64,000 nt of DNA from Entophlyctis helioformis (lineage: Eukaryota; Chytridiomycota; Chytridiomycetes; Chytridiales; Chytriomycetaceae), in NCBI GenBank assembly GCA_025526915.1, contig JAHLKH010000074.1, positions 54,487 to 118,486 on the forward strand. Reading direction: 5' to 3'. A program made the translations under genes and the position numbers. Positions 20,076 to 30,333 of this stretch are shown here, piece by piece. Position 1 is the first letter of the stretch. Each line of letters starts with the position of its first letter. The notes under the pieces were generated by a model. It made no database searches. It was not told where the DNA came from and saw only the letters and a list, made by a program, of their open reading frames with translations.

Positions 20076-20316
20076 ATACAGTCCCATGCATGGGCTGTCA
20101 TGATGGTCCACTCAAGCCAGTCACGTCCGCTTTCGTGACTCGCGTTCAACTCAGGATTCCCTGGATCGGAGATACTGTCGGTCTACCAGAACTGCTTCGG
20201 CATTGTCAGTGGCATGCTTGCACATGTGCATCGTCTACTGGTGGTGCATGCAGGCCGCTGACTCGCTGGTACCGCATGATATGCTGGCCACAAAGGCGTG
20301 ACCATTCTTCTTAGAA

Positions 20317-21940
20317 ATGAGGCGTCTCCTGAGGCAGGCTGCATTGGTGCTGATGGCCAGCTTGGTAACGCTGGCCCTTCTGCTCGTGGCCACAGACAGC
20401 AACAACACTATCATCGAGGCAAGCAGTGGCATGCTGGACGACATCAGCAGCAGCTTTGTGCAGTCCAAGAGCAACCTTCTGCCTGAAAACGAGACCAGCC
20501 GCTCGCCTGAACTCAAGGAGGCTCGAGCAGCCTACTCGCTCAAAACCGGCCGTCTGCCGCCACCAAACTACGACGGCTGGTACAGCCGTGCTGTTGCCAA
20601 ACAGTGCTTCATCCATGAGTACGACCAGATATTCGACGACCTGGCACCTTTCTACCAGCTTGGGTCCGCCGAGTATCGCAGACGCTTGGAGGTCATCAAC
20701 GCTCGGCCGGATCACATGTTTACTGTCAACATTGTCAACGGCAAGACTCGTGCTGGCCAGTCTGGTGTTTTATGGAAGAAGATGATCGCCAAGGCAAGCC
20801 TGCTGGAAAGCCTGCTGGCATGCATGTCTGATCAGCAGTGCGGTGCAGTGTGGTCGGCTGACACTCGCTCTCTCTTGGCAATCGCAGGTTGTTGCCAACG
20901 TTCCAACGACCAAGGTGTTTCTAAACGGACTGGATGAGCCGCGGATCCTCTTCAACATGGATGCCAACACAAGCATTCCTGCCGAGGCTGCTGTCACTCC
21001 AAAGGATGCCGACTGGCTCACACTGCCACGCGGCGAGCACCAAGCGTTTGTTGCAAAGCAATGCCTGGTGCACAACCCAAAGAAGCCCAACGACACTCTC
21101 AATGGCAAGCACGGCTTCCTGATCGAGCCAGACCGTGGTCCTACTCTACGTAAGTCGCATGTGAGCGCCTTGGACATGTCCTGACACGTTTCCTCGACAG
21201 ACATCTGCTGCCTGTGCTCTCGCAGACGCGCATCACGCCATGCTTTGCCGACATCCTTGTCCCATCAACGTACTACTACCCAGTGGGAGCACCGACATAT
21301 CCAAGTTGCCTTCCTGGACGGAGCGCCAGTCCAAACTGTATTGGCGCGGATCGACAACCGGCGGCCATGCCACCAACGGCAACTGGCGCGAGTTTCACCG
21401 CCACCGCCTGATTATGATGACCAAAGACCAACCAGCGCTGTTCGATGTGGCGTTCACCAAATCACGCAGTGCGATCCAAAGGACTGTAAAGATATCGCCA
21501 AGGAGATACCGATATCCCCGCCATCGCCGTTCACGGATGTCTACAAGTACAAATACGTGCTTGACATTGTAAGAGGGCGGCTGCATGATGCTTCCTCTTC
21601 CACAGACTGACGTGTCTGCGGTGTTGCGGATGGGCAGGACGGCAACTCATTCAGCGGTCGCTATCTCAAGCTGCTGACGAGCGGCGCACTCGTGTTCAAG
21701 ATGACCATCTTCAGCGAGTTCTTTGATCGGTGGCTTGTGCCGTACAAGCACTACATCCCAGTGCAGCCCGACCTGAGCGACCTCGAGGAGAAGGTGCTGT
21801 GGGCAAAGGAGAACGACGCTCTCGCGCAGCAGATTGCACGCGACGGCCGCGAGTTTGTGCTGCGGCACATTAACGAGGAACAGACCGAGTGTTACCTGGA
21901 GCTGCTTCTGCTCGAGCTGGCTCGACTGGGCTCTGATTAG
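20317..21940 (+). pseudogene. GT90 (CAP10-like) glycosyltransferase with three frame changes
   Basis: Exons 20317-20793, 20888-21149, 21201-21568 and 21638-21940. Signal anchor at residues 7-25. The GT90 landmarks are in order: GRLPPPNYDGWY, EYDQIFDDLAPF, LDEPRILF, H.LLPVLS...CFADILVPS, SKLYWRGSTTGG, QCDPKDCKDI, KYKYVLDI/DGNSFSGRYLKLL, and FDRWLVPYKHYIPV. In exon 3 the motifs fall in three successive frames (shifts near 21201, 21280 and 21450), each equal to one missing base. The sum is three, so the spliced frame stays open but about 80 residues would be scrambled. Two shifts sit at CCC and AAA. Intron 1 has a GC donor (AAG/GCAAGC). Either a decaying gene or consensus errors in a working enzyme; GT90 members include fungal capsule xylosyltransferases. 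Confidence 0.75.
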
Positions 21941-22014
21941 TCGCAAGACGTCAATCGAATAACATGTGATTGATATGATGAGATCCCATGTGCAGCTGCG
22001 AAAAAGAATCGCCT

Positions 22015-22149
22015 TGTGAGTGTGTACTCATTCATAGAAGAGCATCATCAGAGCAGGGCGGCATACCTGGCAAGCCTGTAAGTGTGTAGACCACTGCATG
22101 GCTTGCCAGGCGGCGAGATGAGTGGCAATGATCGGCGCCACTCATTACA
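22015..22149 (-). repeat. 3' LTR of the Ty3/gypsy element
   Basis: On the minus strand it starts TGTAATGAGTG directly after the polypurine tract and ends CACTCACA, giving the TG...CA ends and a short imperfect inverted repeat typical of LTRs. Length 135 bp. The matching 5' LTR is missing, so target-site duplication cannot be tested. The pol stop codon lies inside its first bases. Confidence 0.65.
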
Positions 22150-25100
22150 GCCCCCCTTGACGAGAGATCCCAGTGTCATGGTTCCTCAGCACAAGAGAGA
22201 GAGGCAGCATGAGCATTACCAAGCCGAACGCCTGCAATACGATTGCTACGACGCAGGGAACAGAGGCGTTGCGATCCACGGGAGGAGGCACGCGGCGAGT
22301 CGGTTGAAGTGCGGGTGGTCGGGCATCCAATAAAGCAGCCAAGTACTGGTTCAGCATATCAGGTGCAGTCTCGCGCAACTCGACCTCTGAGCAGTACTCG
22401 TTGTGTTGCGGGCCGTAACCGAGGTACAAGACCACAAAGGAGCGGCGGCCGTTGCGAGCGACCTTGTGTCCCACAATCGCGTCAATCTCCCATTCAGCTG
22501 CTGCAGGGTCCTCAGCAAAGGCGACTGCAGGCGGCTGAACAGGCAGTGGCCGGCCAGGGAAAGCGGCTGCCGGATCGCGGTACGGCTTCAGCAGACGGAC
22601 GTGGAACCACGGATGCAGACGCTGCATGGTCGGATGCAGAGCCAGCTTGCAGTTGAGACCATCCAGTGCGGCATTGACCTCTGTGATCGGGAATGGACCC
22701 AACCAGTTGGGCAGGAACGCATTGGGGCGATGCGTGTCGGTGGGCCACACAATGCTGGCGGCTTGCAGCATGACCATGTCGCCGACAGCGTAGGCGGGAG
22801 CATCTCGGCGGTGGCGATCGGCGTTGCGCTTCTGTCGTTCTTGAGCCTTGGTCAGGTTGGCTGTGGCATCCACGCGAGCCTTGTCAATGGCAACGAGCAG
22901 GTCGCGGACAGCAGGCGGCGACGATGCTGCAGGTTCGTGTGGCAGCGTGCGAGGCTCGAGACCAAAGGCGAGGAAGTACGGAGCATAGCCGGTCGATGCA
23001 CTTGGTGCAGAGTTGAGGGCGTGGACAGCCGCATCCAGCATGTGCTCCCAGTTGCTGCCGCGGTGGTTGGCGTACTTGGACAGCAGGTCCTTGAGCGTGC
23101 GGATGGTGCGTTCGGACTGGCCGTTGGTCTCCTGGTGGCGGGCCGTTGCCATGACCTGCTCAATGTCCAGCGCCGCACAGAGCGCCGTCCAGAAGGCAGA
23201 CAGGAACCGAGCGTCGCGGTCCGACACGATGGACGACGGCAGGCCGTGGCCAGCAAGCACGCATCGGTTGAGGAACAGCGCGGCAAGATCCTCGGCAGTC
23301 GCATCGCGTCGCGTCGGCACGCACTTGACAAGCTTTGTCAGGCGATCCACAACCACAAACAGAGCGTCGTTGCCCTCGTCCGGCATGGGCAGCAAGGCAA
23401 TGTCGCAGGCCACAGACTGGAAGCGGTCGGCAGGGATGGGCAGCGGGTGCAGCAGACCGTCAGGAGCCTGTGTCGACGAGTTGAACCGCTGGCAGGCGTC
23501 GCTCGAGCCCACAAAGCGGCCGACCGACGCAGCCATGTCTGGCCAGTAGTAGTGCGCACGTAGACGGCGAGCAGTGCGTGCTTGTCCCTGGTAGCCAGCA
23601 TGAGGCGGCTCGTGGGCCAAGGTGAGCAGGTCGGTGCGCACTTGACCCTCTGGGATCTACATGCGGCCCTCGTGGAACCACAGGCCGTCGACCAGCTCGA
23701 GCTTGGCGGCCAACTGACGCTCGTGTGCAGCAGCATCAGCAGGATCAGCCTTCCAGCGAGCGACGTTGAGCAGGAACGGGTCGGCAGCCAGCAGCGGACG
23801 GATGCGAGCAGCGATGCCAGAGGTGACCGTCGTCAGGGCATCCACTTCAACCTTTGCACGGCAGCGGGCACAGTGCGGAGCAACAGTCACATGGCGCGAC
23901 AGCATGTCAGCCAGGTGGTTCTCACCGCCTTGGATGTACTGGACCACAGCATCAAACTCCTGCAGCTCCATGATCCAGCGAGCCTGGCGGTACAACAGCT
24001 TGGGCTGCGTCGAGATCCAGCGCAGCGATGCATGGTCGGTGTGGATGGTGAAGTGCACGCTGAGCAAGTAGTGCCGGTACTTGTCGCAAGTGTCCACGAT
24101 CGCCAGCATCTCGCGCTCGTGGGTCGGGTAGTTGCGTTCCGCATCATTGAGCTTGCGCGAGTAGAACGAGACCGGATGGATCTTGGCCGTGCCATCCGCC
24201 TCGACATGCTTCTGGCCAATCCAGCCACCAATGGCAAACTCGGATGCGTCCGTGTACACGTGCGTCTCCAGCGATGGGTCAAAGTACTTGAGCACCGGAG
24301 CGTTCGTGATGGCGTCCAGAATAAAGTCCACAATCGCCCACTTGGCCTCGTCCATCACAAAGGGCACGTCTTTGCGCAGCATGTCCGTGAGCGGCACACA
24401 GATGTCGGCGTAGTCTTTGATGAAATCCTTGACCCACACGACTTGCCCAATGAAGCGCCGCAGATCGCCAACAGACCCAATGATTGGCCGAGTCTTCAGT
24501 GCCAGCCGATGCTTGTCCTGGATTGAGTAGCCATCACCCAGCAACAGATGACTGCAGAACTCGAGCAGCGACGAGAAGAACTCGCACTTGGACATCTTCA
24601 GGCGGAGCGATTCGGCGCGCAGACGATGGAACACTTCCTCCAGGTGCAGCAGGTGGTCTGCATTGGTCTCCGAGTAGATCAGGATGTCGTCCATGTAGGC
24701 GACAACGTAGACGTCCAGCAGGTCGTGGAAGATGCGGTTCATCATGGCGTTGAAGGTGGCAGGAGCGTTGCAGAGCCCAAAAGGCATCACCTTGAACTCG
24801 TAGTGGCCGTAGCGAGTCACAAACGCCGTCTTGTGGATGTCGTCCTCGTGGATGCGGATGTTGTAGTAGCCGTCCCGCAGATCGACCGACGACATGAACG
24901 GCTTGCCCGCGACGCGGTCAATGAGCGACTGGATACCGGGCATCGACGCGCGATCCTTGACCGTGATGTTGTTCAGCCCACGATAGTCGATGCACAGACG
25001 CAGACCGCCGTCCTTCTTCTTGGCGATCATGATACCCGCGGCAAATGGCGACACAGAGCCGCGGATCATGCCACGCGCAGCGAGGTCGTCCAGGAACGCC

Positions 25101-25378
25101 TTGACAGCATCCTGGTGCTCAGTCGGCAGCTTCTGCACAGGGCGACGCGGCGGCGGCTTGGACTCAGGCACCAGCTTGATGCGATGATCCTCAGGCCGCG
25201 ACGGCGGCAGGTTGCCCGGTTGGAAGAGGTCCTGGAACTTGATCAGCAGCGGATGGACAACCTCAGGCTGCGTCTCCAGGCTCAGATGGTCGAGTGGATC
25301 CGCCTCGTCAATCGCCGCCATGGCCGCGTCGGTTGCCGTACCTGCTTCCCCATAGCCGGTCAGAGCCACGATCTCGAC
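22145..25378 (-). pseudogene. pol: reverse transcriptase, RNase H, integrase, chromodomain
   Basis: The reverse transcriptase shows LRLCIDYRGLN, SSVDLRDGYY, MPFGLCNAPATF and the catalytic YMDD (AYMDDILIYS). RNase H starts with VYTDASEFAIGGW. The integrase has the D,D-35-E residues in ACDIALLP, VSDRDARFLS and ETNGQSERT, and a GPF module. The chromodomain-like end is EWEIDAIVGHKV....LGYG, with a weak aromatic cage. One in-frame TAG at 23657-23659, between the RNase H and integrase parts, replaces the Tyr codon common in this linker. In the integrase zinc finger the first Cys of the CxxC pair is Ser (GSSDACQRF). Both changes fit a dead copy. Confidence 0.88.
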
Positions 25379-25980
25379 ATATGATGATCGTCCGCATGGA
25401 AATCCTCGTAGCTGACGAACTCAATGCCGTGCTGCGCAGCAATGGCCTCAAGGGACATCGGAGCATTGTCGCAGGGTGGTTCTGGTGCTGGTTCGGGTGC
25501 TGTTTCGGGTACTGGTTCAGGTGCTGGTTCGGGTGCTGGTTCGGGTGTCGGTTCAGGCTCGGGTGACGCTGAGGGGTGCAGACGCCATACAAAGTCGCTC
25601 CCCATGGCCTTGTGGTGGAATGCAAATGAGCAGTCGGCCATATCGCCCTTGGTGATCACCACCTCAGCAAACCACGGCGTACCCAGGATCACATCGGTGC
25701 TGATGTCTGCGACAAAGAACTGCAGCTGCTGCGCGTATTCCCCAACCGCGAGCGCAATGGTCACCGCTTCCGCAACGCGATGGCACTCCTGGTTGGCATA
25801 CTCGACCGTGAACGGCTCAATGGAGCAGGTCTGTGCACCAATCCGACGCGCGAAACTGCGCGACATCACCATACCAGATGCGCCGGTGTCCAGCAGGGCC
25901 ACGCACGGGAACCCATCTGCGGTTGCCATGACGTGCGATCGGATAGGCGAGCGGACCGGCGGCATGGGTTTAGACAAGCA
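25360..25980 (-). pseudogene. Retroelement aspartic protease segment
   Basis: VALLDTGASGMVMS holds the DTGA catalytic motif and VILGTPWF the second conserved strand. A Glu-Pro repeat linker follows. The frame ends at 25360 and the pol frame begins one base back, so a -1 shift in the overlap (25360-25378) would join protease to reverse transcriptase. The N-terminal side is lost at the junction with repeat D. Confidence 0.8.
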
Positions 25981-25982
25981 TT

Positions 25983-26762
25983 GGCATCGACTGCGACAAT
26001 GGCCGTACATGTCTCAGTGTCACGCATCGCCTGCTCAAACGGCTCCACATCAGCGATGATGGGCCGAGAGTGGATGCAAGGACGACTGCGACGCTTGCCA
26101 GCAGCCAACACTGCACTTGCATGGTTGATGTGATCATCACACAACAATCCATGCCAGCCAACCATCCATCTCAGTCGGAGTTTGGCAGAGTGTCAGCCAT
26201 GGGCAGACAACAAGAAAAGCATTGATTGGCTGGCTGGTGAGTCAACTCATCGTCGGAGTTTGAGTGAGATTGCCACTCGTGGTTGGACGGCCAGTCTGGC
26301 ATCCATCGACTGTGCTGCCAGTCGCTGGCGTGCGAGTCGCAGACGTGTGTGTGTGTGGCAGGCAGGCGATCCGAGCATTGGCTGCATGTGCATTGGCTGC
26401 ATGTGCATGCGCTGGCTGCAAGGAGTGCCAATGACGGCATCCGATCAGTCGCAATGGAGCAGATTGTTGAGCAGTTGCTGTGAGTGCATGTGCAGTGCCA
26501 TCCGAGTGGCTGGTTGGTGCAGCAGGAGTCTGGAGAGCAGCCTGGAGAACAGCCTGGAGAGCAGCCAGCCGACAGAGGAAGGCAGCAGAGCAGCTTGCAT
26601 TGTGTGTGATGGGTTCATTGGGGGGATTGATATGTACGGCTGCTCATGATCGTGTGTGATGGGCGAGACTGGCAGACAGACTGACAGGCAGACAGACAGA
26701 CAGACAGACGGCATGCTTAGCCCCACTTCATCTCGCCGAGCACGACTTTGGCGCCAATGTCG
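25983..26762 (-). repeat. Repeat copy D (truncated by the retroelement)
   Basis: Same orientation as arms B and C. It matches arm B from about 14682 to 15460, has lost the CCAAT-motif end at the retroelement junction, and stops just inside the beta-lactamase-fold gene. Its right end therefore differs from copy C. Confidence 0.9.
26717..26762 (-). pseudogene. Last 15 codons of the beta-lactamase-fold gene
   Basis: The minus strand encodes DIGAKVVLGEMKWG and the stop, identical to the end of the genes at 6128 and 15409, then similarity ends abruptly at 26762. It proves that copy D derives from a unit that carried the gene. Confidence 0.85.
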
Positions 26763-26941
26763 GGGACAGTGATAACGAGAGCATTGGCCGCTTCGCGTTT
26801 TTGTTATCATAGCCGCTCGTCTCGCTTTCCCCGGCCCACCGACATCACGCAGCCCAGCAGAACTACGTCTGAAACCGTCCAGACCATAGCGCTTATCTCA
26901 GCTGTCGTCTTGGTTGTACACAGCCTTGCATAGGCACGACA

Positions 26942-29213
26942 ATGACACCACGGTCCGAGTGTAGCGCATGGCCGGATTCAGCGTCTCAAGGCACGCCGCA
27001 CGATAACAACTCTGCTCATGTCCAGCCGTCCGTTGAAGAGCACCATCACCGCAACGCAGATGGCACAGTCAGAGGGTTTCAGCCAGCACACAGGCACTCA
27101 GCAAAACGACAGCGACCCTTATCGATACGCCAGTGTTTTGCAGTGTCTGCAGTTCTGTCGCTGGTTGTGCTGGTCGCGAATGTGTGGCTTCTCGTCCATG
27201 GCGGCCGCGCGATTTCAAAGTCGGGCTTGTCGGCATCGGAAACAGATGCCAAGCCGATTGCGATTGCAGACCCAAACGTTGCGCCAACGCTCGCCGGCTC
27301 GCTGTTTGCAACAGGCCGTCATGCACACGCCATTGTGGTTTGCGATGCCGGCAATGTTGACCGTGCACTCGTCCTTTTGGCCGGTCTTGCTGACACTGGG
27401 ACGACAGCCGCTCGACTCCTGATCGTATCTACTGATACAGCAAGCACGATCGCGCCACTGCTTGACCGTATGCAACGACCCGTCGAAGTTATCGAGATTC
27501 CACATGTGGAAGGAGCGGCAGAGCAGAGCAACAGAGCGGCTTGCATCAACAACGCACTCGTTCACGCGTGGAACGTGACTGCCTACTCTCGCATCGCTCT
27601 TGCCAACCCGAGCATCATGGTGCCTGTGCAGCAGCCCGACACCGTCTTTCTACTGCCGCATCTGTCGGGCACACGCGACGAGCGCGACAACCTGGACGGC
27701 GGCCTGCTTGTGTTTGCTCCCGATGCATCCATCGCCACTGCGCTCGCTGCTCGCTTTGCAGAGACACCTGCCGCTGTGAGCGCAGGGACGGATACCTTGA
27801 CTCGCGCTCTCGCCGTGCTTCAAGCGACGATCGCCCAGTCACTGGCCAAGGGAAAGACCGCTGGATCACACAATGGCCCGTTCACGGTCCCGTCCCGCCT
27901 TGTCCCACCCATCGCGCTGTACGCTTCTGACCCAGATGTCCGCAGCTCGGCAGCCTTTGTGCGTCTGTCGCCGTCGGTCAATCCATGGACAGTGCTGACA
28001 GCCGGCGATGCCTCTTGGCAGCGACATGCTGATATGTCCGTCTTTGGTATTTGGACGTCACGGCATCATCAGATCCGCCAGCATGTCCGTCTCGCCAGCG
28101 ACAACGATCTGGGCAGTCTCGGCCTTGGCAACATTGACGGCGGCGATGACAAGGTCAAGCGCAAGATGGAGCAGTGGGCGTATAGCAACCGCAGCGATCT
28201 CGTCTGCCGGCCGTTCATGGCCAGCATGCACAAACTGAGTGTCGCCCGTCAGCAGCCGGCGTCGGCATTCCGCTCCAGCCTCGTCACAGACCGGTTCTCT
28301 GTCCTCATGTCCACGTTCAACCGCATCGAGACAGTCAGGCGGCTCATCAAGTACTACAGACGGTCGCCGCTGGTGGATGCGCTGTTCCTCACGTGGCACA
28401 ACCCGCATGCAGAGCCGCCCCAAGCGCTCCTCGATCTGGCCGATGCGGTTGTGTTTGACAATGCGTCCGAGGTCGATTGGGACGCCATTGCTCAATCGCG
28501 AGCAGCCAAGGCGGACCAGAAGCAGCAAGGCAGCGATGCGTACCTGGCAACCGTCATTATTGTGCGCCAACAAACCGATACCCTCAACAACCGCTTCAAT
28601 CCGATTGCGGGCATCCGCACACCGAGCGTTCTCATGATCGACGACGACATCCGCATTCCTCTGAGAGACCTGCAAGTCGGGTTTCATGCATGGCTGGCCC
28701 ACACTGACCGCCTCGTGGGTTTCTTTCCGCGCACACACGAGGTCACGGACACACACAACACAAGTGACTCTACACGCTGGGACTACAAGTATCACTACGG
28801 CCCGATCGCCGCACACCGCGACTATTCCATGATGCTGACCAAGGGCATGTTCCTGGGCACGGATCTGCTGTTTGCGTACACGTGCCTGCTGCCGCCGCGC
28901 GTGCACGCCTACATTGACGCCATCAAGAACTGCGAAGACATTGCCATGAATTTCGTGGCGTCGGGTCTGTCCGGCACTCGCCCATGGCCGTCAACACGCT
29001 ACGCGACACTCGGATGGTATCACCGACTTTGGACGCGATGATGGGATATCCGTCAAGACAGGACACCAGGACGCGCGGTCACGGTGCCTGCGCGATCTGG
29101 CTGTGCTGTTTGGCAAGATGCCGCTACAGAGTACCAGCATCGAAGTCAACCGGTACACTGACAATGCGCCGTTTGTGTTTGGTGAGCTGCGCGACTGGCA
29201 GTCCGACGAGTGA
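26942..29213 (+). CDS. GT64 (exostosin-like) glycosyltransferase with two frame changes
   Basis: Intronless. Type II membrane protein with the anchor at residues about 64-88. A middle domain (RHAHAIVVCDAG...ARLLIVSTD) resembles a GT-A-like fold without a clear DXD. The C-terminal GT64 domain, as in exostosin and EXTL3, is well preserved: DRFSVLMSTFNRIETVRRLIKYY, TLNNRFNPI.GI.TPSVLMIDDDI, VGFFPR, YSMMLTKGMFLG, and NCEDIAMNFVASGL. Near the end the frame must change twice (at CCC about 28981 and GG about 29012, one base lost each) to continue through DDGISVKTGH to the TGA at 29211-29213; without these the protein stops at 29041. EXT-type enzymes polymerise or start glycosaminoglycan-like chains, an unusual activity in fungi. 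Confidence 0.78.
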
Positions 29214-29325
29214 ACCCATTGGTCGTTTCTATATCCTGCACTTTGAAAACATTTTTGAATCAGGTAGTCCCCTGATCGACCGAAAGGGACAAAGTCAGTC
29301 TTTCCATACCAAAAGAAAATCAATA

Positions 29326-30182
29326 ATGAGCCTGTCGGCCGACTGCCAGGCGCTCAATGCCGCATTCTCGACGACCGCGTTTACTGTGTCAGGGGAATGC
29401 TGCAAGACGTCGCCGCGGAGCGTGTATGCAGGGCTCGCTGGCTGCAGCAGCGTGGCTGGAGTACCTCGCGTTATCGCCGTGTGAGTATGGCGGTTTTCGC
29501 TTATCGCCTCTTATCGCCCCTCCCCCAACCGCTGCCGTCTTGTCGAGCGCGCTGACTGACCAAACGCAACCGTATAACGCGCAATGTGCTGCTGCGCGTG
29601 CTTGGCGTGCGGCCGACGTCTCCAGCAAGGCCCATGGCAAGGGACTGAGCGGCTCGTTTCCGAACCTGAGCGGTCTGACTGCCCTGCAGTCCCTGTAAGT
29701 CGCACTTGCTGCTGCCTCTGTTTTTCTTACTTGCTCTCTCTCCGTCCCTCGCTCAACCACTCATTCGCTTGACCACTCTCGTCCGCTCAACCACTTGCCC
29801 ACTCCCGCGCAGCGATATTGGAAACAATGCTCTCAGCGGGCCCGTGCCAAACTGGTTTTCGTCGCTATCGCGTCTGCAAGTTCTGTACGTTGCATTTGCC
29901 CGCGTTCCGTCGCGTTCGTGCCCATTGTTTTCATTCGTGTCTGCCTGTTCGCGGAACCCCCCCTGACTGACGTGACACGGAATGACGTGCGACGCGTTTT
30001 CCGCTCCCGCCTTCAGCGATGTGTCGGGAAATGCTGATCTGAGCGGCCCAATCAGCCTGCCAGATTCAGTCACGTCCTGCAGTGCCAGAAACACCAGAGT
30101 GTGCGGTTCGACAGGTGTCGACAGCGTCACGTGTAGTCTCTCGCAATGTACGCTGTCGGCGGTCGCCTGTGGTGCTTATTGA
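29326..30182 (+). CDS. Short leucine-rich-repeat protein
   Basis: Four exons: 29326-29480, 29626-29694, 29813-29884 and 30017-30182 (153 aa). Every intron is phase 2 and lies at the same point of an LRR, one residue before the LxxL start. The N-terminal cap (DCQALNAAF....CC) is the same type as in the next gene. Repeats read GLSGSFPNLSGLTALQSL and NNALSGPVPNWFSSLSRLQVL. The last exon codes a Cys-rich cap with CGSTG and SQCTLSAVACG. No signal peptide is visible after this ATG, so the true 5' exon may be missing, or the gene may be a truncated paralogue of the larger LRR gene. Confidence 0.6.
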
Positions 30183-30333
30183 GCCGTGCTGACGCGACCC
30201 GTCGCCATTGCAGGCCCAGAGGTCCTCAAGCGGCTCTGGGATAAGGCGGACGACGAGAGCAACAAGCTTGGTCTCAACAAACGCGTTCTTTACAAGCGTG
30301 ACGGAGAATGTAAGAAATCACGCGTATGGCGGT

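Larger units (their letters stand above)
22015..25980 (-). mobile_element. Ty3/gypsy chromodomain retrotransposon, 5'-truncated
   Basis: Minus-strand element with protease, reverse transcriptase, RNase H, integrase and a C-terminal chromodomain-like segment, followed by a purine tract (AGGGGGGC, 22157-22150) and a 3' LTR. No gag, primer-binding site or 5' LTR is present: at about 25980 the element stops against repeat copy D. With the nonsense codon in pol this copy cannot move by itself. Confidence 0.9.
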
